The position numbers were made by a program, and so were the translations under genes. The notes below the pieces were generated by a model. That model had not been told where the DNA came from. It saw only the letters and a list, made by a program, of their open reading frames with translations, and searched no databases. Positions 17,789-27,100 of a stretch of DNA of 64,000 nt are shown here, in pieces (the first letter of the stretch is position 1; each line of letters begins with the position of its first letter). Origin of the DNA: an uncultured Planctomycetaceae bacterium (GTDB lineage Bacteria > Planctomycetota > Planctomycetia > Planctomycetales > Planctomycetaceae); assembly GCA_937916515.1 (NCBI GenBank), contig CALFSX010000063.1, forward strand, positions 1-64,000, given 5' to 3'.

Positions 17789-18306
17789 GGATTGGTCCCC
17801 ATCTGGCGGTCGATACACGCACTTAGTTGCTGGCGAATTCGCAGCAACGTCATTTTCACCGCACTCAGGCCTCGCCCCGATGCCTCGGCAATTTCCCGCA
17901 GGCTTTGATTGGCTGTGTAGTGGTCGTGCAGCAGAGCCGCCTGTTTCTGATCGAGTTTCTTCATGCACCGGGCAAGCGCCTCACGGCGCTGATCAAACGT
18001 GGTTGCAACCTCTTCCGTATTCTCAGACATCGCCTGAATCACATCTTCATCAAATACCAAACGATCGCGATTTTGATCGCGGTAACGCGAGAGGATCGTG
18101 AATCGCGCGATCGTGAACGCCCAAGGCAAAAACTCGGTCTCTGGATCCCAATCGGACGCCTTCTGCCACAACTTCACACAAGTCGCCTGCAACACCTCAC
18201 GCGCGTCCTCGCGGTTGGCGAGATTCGCGTGGCAATACGCTTCCAGAGCGGGTTGATGTCGAGTCAACGCTTCAATGAATCGGGTTTCGTCCAGTGGGTT
18301 CGGCAT
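17785..18306 (-). CDS. ECF RNA polymerase sigma factor
   Basis: A 173-residue sigma-70 family ECF factor of the Rhodopirellula/Verrucomicrobium type. Region 2 includes NREDAREVLQATCVKLWQKA and WAFTIARFTILSRYRD. Region 4 includes LREIAEASGRGLSAVKMTLL and RIRQQLSACIDRQM, the DNA-binding helix-turn-helix. It directs RNA polymerase to a small set of promoters, here probably its own block. The TGA overlaps the GTG start of the downstream membrane partner, showing translational coupling. It is the first gene of block 4, with 280 bp of gene-free DNA before it that should hold its promoter. No clear copy of the promoter-like motif found at 52567-52599 was seen there. Confidence 0.95.
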   Translation of the reverse strand: MPNPLDETRFIEALTRHQPALEAYCHANLANREDAREVLQATCVKLWQKASDWDPETEFLPWAFTIARFTILSRYRDQNRDRLVFDEDVIQAMSENTEEVATTFDQRREALARCMKKLDQKQAALLHDHYTANQSLREIAEASGRGLSAVKMTLLRIRQQLSACIDRQMGTNP

Positions 18307-18586
18307 GGACCAGAATGCGGACTTGCTAGGGTAAATGGTGGAGCAATTGAATTTTCGGGTGCCCCACTCAACGGCCCCAAGCCTCCGCTCTACCGTATTA
18401 TTCCGCGAGAACGCCGACGGTCACACTCGTTTTGTGAATCAGGGGGAATTTTCAATGATTCCCTTTCTTAATTAGCGTTCCACTGGTATCCCGATGCGTA
18501 ACAACATTTTACAGGAACCGATGTCAATCGTTGCAGCGCAACTGGTAACCCAAAGCTTGGAATCAAAAATGAGAGCATAATTGTCC

Positions 18587-19528
18587 TCAGTTCCGATCAA
18601 TTGTCAGCAAGGCACTATCGATCAGCGCAAGCGCGGAGCCGAATCGCTCGTCCACGAAGTAGAGCGCCCATACTTCTTTTCCGTCTTCGTCGTTCTCTTC
18701 CTGCTGCGGATATCCGATCAGGTCGAGTAATTGAAACGCGCGGGGTTCAGCGTTGTCGATTTCCACCGAGTACACCAGCGATGTTTGATCGTCATCAGGC
18801 TGGTCGATCTCGATGAGCAAGCGGTAGGGCATTGGATTGTCTGGATCGGCGGGCAGCATGTAGTCGGCCGGATCGAATGAACTATTCTGCGTCGCGCCGG
18901 AAACGCCGTCGACTTCCTGCTGCTCTTTCAGATCCTTCCCGGATTCTGTCGCTTTAAGTTTCGCCTTTTCCCAGCCGCGAACTTTGAAGTCCCAGTACGG
19001 CAGAGCGGCTCGGCCAGCTTTCAGGTCGTCCGGTTCGTGAAGAGTTTTGATGTGGTAGAAGGATGCGTTTTCGAGCCAGATGGCAACGTGTGGTGGCGTC
19101 GTCGCGTCGAAGGTCTTTCCGGCGCGGATGGTCAGGGCCATCTTGTAGTGCGCGGCCGGGCTATAGTGGTAAACGAGGCCATCTTCCTTCATCTCGAACT
19201 GGTCGATGGCCGGGCCCAGGTTCTGGCTTAATTCCAGAATGCTGCGGACCGGACCTGGCTGCCAGAGGAAGAGTCCTGTCAGGCCCACCGTGGTGGCCAG
19301 CGTTAGCCACAGGACTTTACTTCGCACATATTGTGACAGGTGGTTGAGATTGTTTGCCACATGCAAAGCGATCAGCCCGACGAAGACGAACCCCATCAGC
19401 GCGTGCAGACCGACGATTCCGATCGAAAATGGACGAACGAAGGCCAGGATTCCCGTCACTGCAAGAACGACAAAGCTCAATGCCGTCAGGAGCGAGACAA
19501 AGCTGCGTTGGTGTTTCTTCATGAGCAC
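18587..19528 (-). CDS. DUF4405-type membrane cytochrome fused to an outer domain
   Basis: A 313-residue protein. Residues 1-90 contain three membrane helices (about 11-31, 38-58 and 72-90) with H42, H56 and H63, as in DUF4405 flavinylation-associated cytochromes that carry b-type heme. Residues 110-313 form an outer domain with HYKMALTIRAGKTFDATTPP and a PYRLLIEIDQPDDDQTSLVY segment that resembles a DUF2271-like fold. The likely role is electron transfer between the quinone pool and an exported redox protein. The Tat-exported FAD oxidoreductase immediately upstream (134 bp, with a family B palindrome between) is the obvious partner. Met1 and Met3 are both possible starts. It is the last gene of block 3. 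Confidence 0.72.
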   Translation of the reverse strand: MLMKKHQRSFVSLLTALSFVVLAVTGILAFVRPFSIGIVGLHALMGFVFVGLIALHVANNLNHLSQYVRSKVLWLTLATTVGLTGLFLWQPGPVRSILELSQNLGPAIDQFEMKEDGLVYHYSPAAHYKMALTIRAGKTFDATTPPHVAIWLENASFYHIKTLHEPDDLKAGRAALPYWDFKVRGWEKAKLKATESGKDLKEQQEVDGVSGATQNSSFDPADYMLPADPDNPMPYRLLIEIDQPDDDQTSLVYSVEIDNAEPRAFQLLDLIGYPQQEENDEDGKEVWALYFVDERFGSALALIDSALLTIDRN

Positions 19529-19550
19529 TTCACTGCGCGCTTTTCAATCT

Positions 19551-19626
19551 CTCACAAAGGCACGAAGACACAAAGAACAAGCCCAGGTCGTGTGGCCGCT
19601 TCGTGTCTTTGTGACTTTGTGTGAGT
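19551..19626. repeat. Family B palindromic repeat
   Basis: TCTCACAAAGGCACGAAGAC... (19551-19576) is matched in inverse by 19600-19626. A similar element lies at 36940-37006 and a half-copy near 11121. It sits in the 134-bp gap between the FAD oxidoreductase and the DUF4405 gene. Confidence 0.85.
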
Positions 19627-19661
19627 CTCCTTGTTTGCGTTGCGGCTGTACGCATCACGAA

Positions 19662-20942
19662 CTACGCCTTCCCTGGAATGATCTGTCCGTGTTCACGAAG
19701 TAACGAATGAATCTCCGCCAGCGGAACTTCCAACGGTGTTGATCCCGCTTTCGCCGCCAGTGTTGCCGCGACGCCGGCGGCCTGTCCCATACCCATGCAT
19801 GACGCCTGAACTCGCAGCCCGGAGTTCGCCAGTCGATCACTGCTGACGCATCGGCCAGCCACGATGATATTGCGGCTGCCCTTCGGGATCAGTGCGCTCA
19901 GCGGGATCGTTGGCACTTTGCCTGGCTTCAGCGGCTTTGGCCTCACTCCCGTCTTTGTGTGAAGATCGACAGGGTAGAACGCATTGCTGATGGCGTCGTC
20001 AAATACGCGACCGGACGTGTAGTCGTTCACCGTAATCAGCGTCTCGCCCTGGATACGATAGCTTTCGCGGAATCCGGTTTCCGGCTGCAGGTGCATCAGC
20101 CGCTTCTTCTCGTTGCGAACGCGGGCGAGAATCGACTTTCGTCCCGTCATGTTCGCTTCCGTTGCGGTGCGTGAGTTCGTTGAATCGGCGCCATGAACGT
20201 AGAGCCGATGAAGCCGCTGATTCAGGTCTCTTCCCGGTTGGTGTTCCTTGCCCAACATGAACAAGAACGACCCCGGCTGCCGCTCCTCTTCCCGTAAACG
20301 CGGAAAACCCAGCATCCCGACGACTTCTGCACCGCCAGTGCAATCGATGATCTGCTTGCAGCGGACTCGTCGCTTCGTCCCGAATCCCACGCAATCGACC
20401 TGCCAGCCTCCGTCTGTCTTCGAGACTGTCTGTGGGAATTCGTAGAATGCAATCTCGACTCCCGCCTGGGCACACTTTTCTTCGGCGAGGATCGCGTAAA
20501 GAAACTGATTGGTATAAACCTGATTCTGCCAGTGGCGCTGGGGAACCCTGGAGAAGTTCGGAAGTTCTCCTCCGTCCAGTTCCACGCTCTCCTTGACCAG
20601 TTCCCAGCCGATTCCTGCGATGACCTGTTTGCCCCACGCATCAAACAGTCCAGGAAAAGACACGCCGCCTGTGGTCGTCGTGCCACCAAGCTGACTGTTT
20701 CGTTCCACAATGAGCGTCTTCGCTCCGGCCCGACCGGCCTGAATCGCCGCGACATGCCCTGCGGTTCCGCCACCGACCACAAGCACATCCACTTCGTTAG
20801 TCACTTCCGGCTCGGCAGCATCCGGAACTGTTTGAGCCGTGACATGTGATGTCGAAGTGATGGCGAGGCCTGCCGCCGCAGTTCCCAGCAATCCGCTTTG
20901 CAGGAAATCCCGGCGATCTGTTCCATCTTCTTTTTTGTTCAT
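19662..20942 (-). CDS. Tat-exported FAD-dependent oxidoreductase
   Basis: A 426-residue flavoprotein of the FAD_oxidored/FAD-dependent oxidoreductase type. The N-terminus DRRDFLQSGLLGTAAAGLAI is a twin-arginine signal, in keeping with export of a folded flavin enzyme. VLVVGGGTAGHVAAIQAGRA (from residue 53) is the dinucleotide-binding Rossmann motif, followed by the acidic strand end TLIVERN and the GGTTTTGGVSFPGLF loop. Near the C-terminus NIIVAGRCVSSDRLA and GMGQAAGVAATLAAK are typical of the family. The substrate is unknown; sugar oxidation or dehydrogenation is plausible given the neighbours. The ATG overlaps the sulfatase stop by four bases (ATGA), so the two are translationally coupled. 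The downstream DUF4405 cytochrome is a likely electron acceptor. Confidence 0.85.
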   Translation of the reverse strand: MNKKEDGTDRRDFLQSGLLGTAAAGLAITSTSHVTAQTVPDAAEPEVTNEVDVLVVGGGTAGHVAAIQAGRAGAKTLIVERNSQLGGTTTTGGVSFPGLFDAWGKQVIAGIGWELVKESVELDGGELPNFSRVPQRHWQNQVYTNQFLYAILAEEKCAQAGVEIAFYEFPQTVSKTDGGWQVDCVGFGTKRRVRCKQIIDCTGGAEVVGMLGFPRLREEERQPGSFLFMLGKEHQPGRDLNQRLHRLYVHGADSTNSRTATEANMTGRKSILARVRNEKKRLMHLQPETGFRESYRIQGETLITVNDYTSGRVFDDAISNAFYPVDLHTKTGVRPKPLKPGKVPTIPLSALIPKGSRNIIVAGRCVSSDRLANSGLRVQASCMGMGQAAGVAATLAAKAGSTPLEVPLAEIHSLLREHGQIIPGKA

Positions 20943-22849
20943 GACGATTTCTTTCGAAGTTGAATTCGGTCGATCTGTAGTTGCTGTTTCCGAACATTGG
21001 ATTGGATTCGGACCAACTTGAGCCCGGGCCGATCAAATGAAACGGTCCCGATGTGTATGTCTTCGAGCTTATTGTTGCCGGCTGAAATCGTGCCAACACT
21101 GATCATTGAATAGCCGGTGTCTGCCTGGGCAGCCTTGTCCTCGACATCGTCGACGAGGACCGAACACGAGTCTCCCACCGAGAGCGTCGCACCCAGTGAG
21201 TAAGTCCCGGGTGTTGACACCTCCACCACAAGATCCAGATAGCTGCCTTTTCCAGCATTGAGATCGGCGCAGATGATCTTGCCGCCAGAGGCTCCTGGAA
21301 ACGGTTGAGGGAAGTGGCAATTGCCGCGGAGTCGATAGTCGGACGAGGTTTGGCACGGCGTGGCCTCGGCCTCAATCCAGCCGTCCTCAGGGATCTCCGG
21401 ATAGCTGAATGTCAGGTGCCTGGAGAGGCGTTTGATGACCGACGCATACTCGGGGGCCATCGCGAGATTGTTGAATTCGTGTGGATCGTCGGTGAGTTGG
21501 TAGAGTTCGGTCTCACCGGTGATCAGCCTGGTCATGCGATAGTCGTTGTCCAGAACCACGTCCCAGCGGATGCCGTCCGACTCGCTCGACATGACAACGG
21601 GCTTATCCCAATCGGCATCCGGTTTCTTGAGCAAAGGCGTGAGACTGTTGCCATCGATTGGTTGAGGCGGCGGCGGGACCTTCAGCAAGTCGACCAAAGT
21701 CGGGTAGAGATCCTGAAGCGAAACCGCCTTATCGCATACTTCGCTGGTCGGGATTCCCGGGCCGGCGATGATCAGGTTGCAGTGGGCGGAATCGTACCAC
21801 GGCTTCATCTTCGACCAGGCCTCCTTTTCGCCCAGGTTGTATCCGTGATCGCTCCACAGCACGACGTAGCCGTTCCTGGAGTGTGGGCTGGCATCCCATG
21901 CATCTAGAATCCGTCCCACCTGCTCGTCGGCGAAGGTCACGCACGCCAGGTAGGCTCGAACAAACTGTTTGTCATAGCCCTTTTCCGCCAGCATTCGGTT
22001 GTAGCCCTTGCCGAATTTCGCCTCCAGGTGCGCCAGCAATCTGAACCGCTCCGGCAGGTCACCGAGATCATCGGTCCGGCGCTCCGGAAACTGGACTTCA
22101 TCGAGCGGGTAGAGATCGAAATACTCCTGCGGCACTACCCAGGGCACATGTGGGCGATAGATTCCCAGCGAAAGAAACAGTGGGTCGTTGACAGTGGTGA
22201 GCTTCTCGATGCCGTGGCTGACCGCGATGTGGTCCGGCATCTGCGCGGTCGGCACAGCGGCTACTCCCCAGCGGCCTGACGGATTCAAATTGATCCCGCT
22301 CCCAGGCTTCTGTCTAAGGGGCTTGTTCCTGCTGATGTATTCATCGAACTCGCCGCGATCGCCGTTGTGAAAGTTCTTCCCAATGCCGACGCTCTTCCAG
22401 CCATGGCTGGAAAGAAGCCTGGGCAGGGTGATGGCCTTTTGAGCGTAGAAACGCCAGGGGTGAATTGCGTTGTCGTTGACGATGTTGCCGGAGCGTGCCG
22501 GATGAATCCCGGTGAAGATGGCACTGCGTGAAGGAAAGCACGTCGGCGAGGAACAGATCGCATTGGAAAAGACGACCCCGCGTTCAGCGAGTCGCTTGAT
22601 ATTCGGCGTGACCGCCTGCGGGTGCCCCTTGAGCACACTGTTCCAGTCGTTCCAGTCGTCGATGTTCAGAAACAACACGCTGGGGCGTTCTGTCTGTTTG
22701 GCGCCCTGAGCCCGAACGGCGGAAATGCACGAACCCGCGGCCAGGCAAAGTGCCAGGAGCTTGAGAAGAGTAGTCGTTGAATGAGATGAAACTTCTGGCA
22801 CTCTTCCCGTTCCGCAAAGTACATGACGTCGAGTGAGTTGTGTGGTCAT
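20939..22849 (-). CDS. Exported sulfatase with C-terminal carbohydrate-binding-like module
   Basis: A 636-residue iduronate-2-sulfatase-like enzyme of sulfatase family S1. The chosen ATG (22849) gives a signal region LLKLLALCLAAGSCISAVRA; an upstream ATG would add 20 residues. The metal-binding pair is D64-D65 in LNIDDWNDW. C104 in CFPSR is the residue converted to formylglycine. Further landmarks are WSDHGYNLGEKEAW and GPGIPTSE. The sulfatase domain ends near 480. Residues about 485-636 (WIEAEATPCQTSSDYRLRGN onward, with VSTPGTYSLGATLSVGDSCS) form an extra beta-sandwich like CBM6/35 modules. It should remove sulfate esters from a polysaccharide to which the module binds. It overlaps the FAD gene start by four bases. 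Confidence 0.9.
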   Translation of the reverse strand: MTTQLTRRHVLCGTGRVPEVSSHSTTTLLKLLALCLAAGSCISAVRAQGAKQTERPSVLFLNIDDWNDWNSVLKGHPQAVTPNIKRLAERGVVFSNAICSSPTCFPSRSAIFTGIHPARSGNIVNDNAIHPWRFYAQKAITLPRLLSSHGWKSVGIGKNFHNGDRGEFDEYISRNKPLRQKPGSGINLNPSGRWGVAAVPTAQMPDHIAVSHGIEKLTTVNDPLFLSLGIYRPHVPWVVPQEYFDLYPLDEVQFPERRTDDLGDLPERFRLLAHLEAKFGKGYNRMLAEKGYDKQFVRAYLACVTFADEQVGRILDAWDASPHSRNGYVVLWSDHGYNLGEKEAWSKMKPWYDSAHCNLIIAGPGIPTSEVCDKAVSLQDLYPTLVDLLKVPPPPQPIDGNSLTPLLKKPDADWDKPVVMSSESDGIRWDVVLDNDYRMTRLITGETELYQLTDDPHEFNNLAMAPEYASVIKRLSRHLTFSYPEIPEDGWIEAEATPCQTSSDYRLRGNCHFPQPFPGASGGKIICADLNAGKGSYLDLVVEVSTPGTYSLGATLSVGDSCSVLVDDVEDKAAQADTGYSMISVGTISAGNNKLEDIHIGTVSFDRPGLKLVRIQSNVRKQQLQIDRIQLRKKSS

Positions 22850-22910
22850 AGAGGGTTTTCGGATCGCCAAAGTCGGTGGAGCGCTTCGTTTCAAATGCGA
22901 TTGAGTCAAC

Positions 22911-24164
22911 TCACACCAGCCCCGTCAGTTTTCCGGTGCTGCTTGCGAAGCGGTCGGTCTCGAGGCCCATGTTGTGGAGCATGCTCAGGTAGAGATTGGC
23001 CAGCGGCCTGTTGTTTAGCTGGTTGAACGCGAGGTGCTGGCCGTGGCGGAAGCCGCCGCCCGCGAGGATGACCGGGAGGTTTGTGTTGTTGTGGATGTTG
23101 GCATCCCCCATATGACAGCCATAGAGCACCATGGTGTTGTCCAGCAGGCTACCGTCGGCCTCGTCGACTTCCTGCAGATCCCGAAGCAGCTCGCCGAACA
23201 ATTCCATCTGCGCCACTTCGATTTCTCCCAGCTGCTTCAACTTCGCCTCGTCTTTGCCGTGATGGGAGAGGTTGTGGTAACCACCGAGCGACCGGCCGTC
23301 GTCAAATTTCACGCCCGGAGTGCGCACGCTTCCGAGGAACAGCGTAATGACCCGGGTCGAATCCGTCTGGAAGGCGAGGCGGGACATGTCATTCATCATG
23401 CGTACCATTTCAAAGAATTCCTTCTTGTCGCCTGGGTATTCCGGCATGGCTTCGTCCACCTTGGGCCTGGGCCGGGTTTCCCAGGCCTGCGCCTCGGTGA
23501 GTCGCTGCTCGAGGTTGCGGACCGCGGTTTGAAACTGGTCGATCCGCTCACGGTCTGAAGCACTTACGCGTTTACTCAGATCCGAGCTCTGCCCCATCAC
23601 GACGTCGAGAATGCTCCCTTTTCTACGCAGCCGCACCAGTTGCGCTTCCACCGCCTTGCGATCGCCTTGAAGGAACATCTTCTTGTACAGCTCCGCGGCG
23701 CTTTGAATGGTGGGGATCTCGACCCCGGCCTGGGTGTAGGACAGGCTCCGCGCATCGTTAATCCCAAGAGAAAGCGATCGAAAACGGGTCTCATGCCCCA
23801 CTTCATTGGCCATCACCTGGTCGAGGGAAATACTGTTGCGAAAGCTCGCCCGCCCGGGATGCGGCGCCGCGGTCAGAAACGTCTTGTCCGCCCGGTGCCC
23901 TCCATCGACGCCGGGATGGGAGAGCCCGCTGAACACGGTGAACTGCTCCCGATTCGCAGCGATTTTTTCGAGGTAAGGGGACAACGCATAATCTCTTCCC
24001 GATGTCTCCGGAAAGAAGCGCTTGGGAATGAAGCCGAGATCCTGGTTGATGGCGATCATGCGCTTCGGAGAGGCCTTCGAAGGAGCGGCCCCGAAGGATT
24101 CGAGTACGGGCAGACTTAGACCTACGCCAGCGGCGCGCAGGCAGGTTCGACGGGATGTTTTCAT
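22911..24164 (-). CDS. DUF1552 exported protein
   Basis: A 417-residue DUF1552 protein. The chosen start (24164) lies four bases after the DUF1592 stop and gives a compact twin-arginine-like signal (KTSRRTCLRAAGVGLSLPVL); an upstream extension of the frame lies inside the neighbouring gene. Landmarks are FSGLSHPGVDGGHRADKTFL, SLDQVMANEVG, NNTNLPVILAGGGFRHGQHL and NLYLSMLHNMGLETDRFASS. DUF1552 proteins accompany DUF1592 cytochrome-type proteins in planctomycetes, and here the partner is directly upstream. Its biochemical role is unknown. It precedes the CBM-bearing sulfatase, so the redox pair and the sulfatase appear to share one transcript. Confidence 0.93.
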   Translation of the reverse strand: MKTSRRTCLRAAGVGLSLPVLESFGAAPSKASPKRMIAINQDLGFIPKRFFPETSGRDYALSPYLEKIAANREQFTVFSGLSHPGVDGGHRADKTFLTAAPHPGRASFRNSISLDQVMANEVGHETRFRSLSLGINDARSLSYTQAGVEIPTIQSAAELYKKMFLQGDRKAVEAQLVRLRRKGSILDVVMGQSSDLSKRVSASDRERIDQFQTAVRNLEQRLTEAQAWETRPRPKVDEAMPEYPGDKKEFFEMVRMMNDMSRLAFQTDSTRVITLFLGSVRTPGVKFDDGRSLGGYHNLSHHGKDEAKLKQLGEIEVAQMELFGELLRDLQEVDEADGSLLDNTMVLYGCHMGDANIHNNTNLPVILAGGGFRHGQHLAFNQLNNRPLANLYLSMLHNMGLETDRFASSTGKLTGLV

Positions 24165-24168
24165 CAGC

Positions 24169-27100
24169 TTATTTCCGCAGGAACAATGGACTTTGAATAA
24201 TTTCATGAATGATCGTCCGAACGCCAAACGCCGACGCCCGACTCTTTTCGAGAATCGCCGAAACGTGATCGCGATCCGCGAAACCCATTGGGGCTCCCGT
24301 TGCAAACACCAAAAGCTGCTCGGTCAAATTGCGTGCAATGGCCTCCTCATCCTGGAGCAGGAGTTTCTTGAATTGGAGTATGTCGTCGAAGTGTTCGCCC
24401 CTGGGCGTCACACCGGACGCATCGACTTCCTTACCGATGTAATGCACAAACTCGTTACCGCTCCGACCCACTCCTTCGACACGCTCCGATCCCTGTGCGA
24501 GCGAGCGGTAGTTCTCCCTCCAGCGACCCATGACGTCGAAGCTCTCCAGCGCGAACCCCGGAGGATCGATCTTCTTATGACAACTGGCACACGATGCATC
24601 CGCCCGATGCTTCTTCAGTAACTCTCGAATTGTTGCCGCACCTCGGATATCCGGTTCCACGTCGGGAACGGACGGTGGCGGCGGAGAAGGAGGATCACCC
24701 AGGAGTCGCTCCATCACGTACACGCCGCGCAGGACCGGAGACGTAACGGTTCCGTTTGCTGTCACCTTGAGCACGGCTGCCTGGGTGAGAATCCCCCCGT
24801 AAGGACTCTTCTCCGGAAGAGACTTGCGCCGGAACGAAGGGCCGAAGACTCCGGGAACGCCGTAATGCCGGGCAAGACGTTCGTCGACGAAAGTATAATC
24901 GGCATCGATGACGTTCCGAGCCGGCCGATTGCCGGCAATAAGATCGGCGAAATAGAGACGCGACTCCTGGACCATCGAGTTCACGAGCCACCAGTCTCCA
25001 GCGTACTCCGGATAGAGCTCCCGGTCGGGATCGGTGTCGTTGATCTCGTCGAGTTTGAGCCAGGAATTGAGGAACTCCTTCACAAAACGTTTCGCTTCAG
25101 GCTTGTCGAGCATGCGATCAACTTCCGCTCGAAGCATTTTGGCCTCGCGAAGCTTTCCTTGTCGAGCCAGGGCGCGAAGTTGCTCGTCCGGCATCGATTC
25201 GCCCAGGAAAAATGAGAGGCGCTCGGCCAGGGCGAAGTCATCCAGTTCGCCCGGTTGCCCGCAGTGGAAGAGGAACTCAGGCGAATCCAGCACCGCCGAA
25301 TATGTCGCGATCATCGCCTCCGTAAACGACTCCTCCTTCAGCAGCTGCTGCGCATATTGGTAGAATCGGTCGGACTCCGCTTTCGCAACCGGACGCCGAT
25401 ACGTCCGATCCATAAACGCCGCCAACAACGTGCCCGCATCCTTCATCGGTTGTTCCGAGACCGCCTCGACATGGCGGCCCGCCTGCTTGAAAGGAACGTC
25501 GCCAAACAGCGCCCGATAGGACGCGGGCGGCCATTCCTTGACGATCGGGCCTTCGACCTCGAGCCAATGAAAAGCGACCCCGGGATATCCGCCATCCGTT
25601 TTCTGGATGGTATGCGGCATTGCCGGAACCATCGGGCTGGGCAGACGCATGCAATCGAGCTTCACCATGGCCCCTTTCTCCAGGAAGGCTTCCAGCTCAG
25701 AAACCTCCGGCGTTTCCGGCGTCGCTTCGAAGACTCCGATCGGCAGCATGCTCTGGGTGTTCGGTTCGTACAGAGTGGACGAATACACCTTGACCGGCTC
25801 GCTGCGTTTGCCGGGAAAGATGCGATCATTCACCGGAGTCGGATAACGCCGCGTCGCATCGAGCACCAGGTTCGGATAGTGGCGCGGTTTCTTTTCCCCC
25901 TCCCAATCGACGTAGTCGGTTTTGCGAAGGACGGATCGCGCCTTCAGGCGCAGTCGGAAGTCGCCCCGAACAGGTGCTTTGAATTTTTCAAAGCCGTAAT
26001 AAAACGGGGTGTAGGCTCCACGAAAAATGGCAGTGGACGCGTCCTCGAGGTATGACGTCGTTTGGTAACCCGAAGTGTTAGCGAGGGATTCCGGCGTCCC
26101 TCGCTTACGCGTCGGGTTTCCATCCTTGTTCTCGTTCAATTCATCCAGGTGCACGAACTGGACCGCATCCGCGATCACCCAACCCTTGGCGTCTTTGTTA
26201 CTCAGCGATACCTCGGCCACCACCGGCTCGGTTTTCGGATCGTCGCCGCTTGAACCGAAGGTGAAACGCCCAAGGGGATACCAGAGGCCTTGTATGGTCG
26301 GCTCCTGACTTTGATCGATGGCCAGGCGGGTTTCGCCCTCGGCGTGGCGAACCAGATACGGGGCGGTCCTGGCCAGCCCCTCTCCCCCGCCAAAGCTGAC
26401 GCGCACTTCGTAGATCCCGGGTTTCGGTAACGTGGCCTTCCACGTGATCGCGTAGGCCCCCGTGTTCTTGTTGTCGTCAGCCAAGTAGTGGGCACCGACG
26501 TGGTTGGAGCGACGGGTGGACTTGCGCCAGGGCCCGGTGCGTTCCGCCTCGGTATTGTCGACGGTGGTCCCCACAGACTGGACCTTCCCGACCTTCCTGG
26601 CTGGATCAAAGCCTCTTTTGTTGAAGGAGTATTCCTCATTGATATCGAGCCCCTCCAGCGCGAGGGAAAATCGCGCCCAGCCGCCATTCCCCCCACCATT
26701 CCACATCCGACCTTCCTCGCGAGCGTAGTAACGATTCGTAGTGGGCTGGGGTTTTTCCGCGGGGAACTCAAGCGCGCGACGAAGGGCAAACTCGGCCACA
26801 TCCAGGTAGGCATCGACCTGCACATGGGACACATCGAGGGCGGTCCCCACTTTCGCAAATCCATGGACCTCCCCATCCAAGGGTAGCTGGTCCGCGACCT
26901 TGAGGGCGGGATCGTGCAGGAGATCGCGAAGGATGTTCTCGTACTCAAAACGATTCACCCGTCGCGAAACGGCGCGTCCGTGTTGAGCGTACCTCTTCTC
27001 CTGAAACCGGGCGATTCGACTCGCCAGATCCTTCACCGCCGCGCCGCGTTCGACGTCGTCTAAACGGCTTTCCTCCTTCGGCGGCATTTCCCCAGACGCA

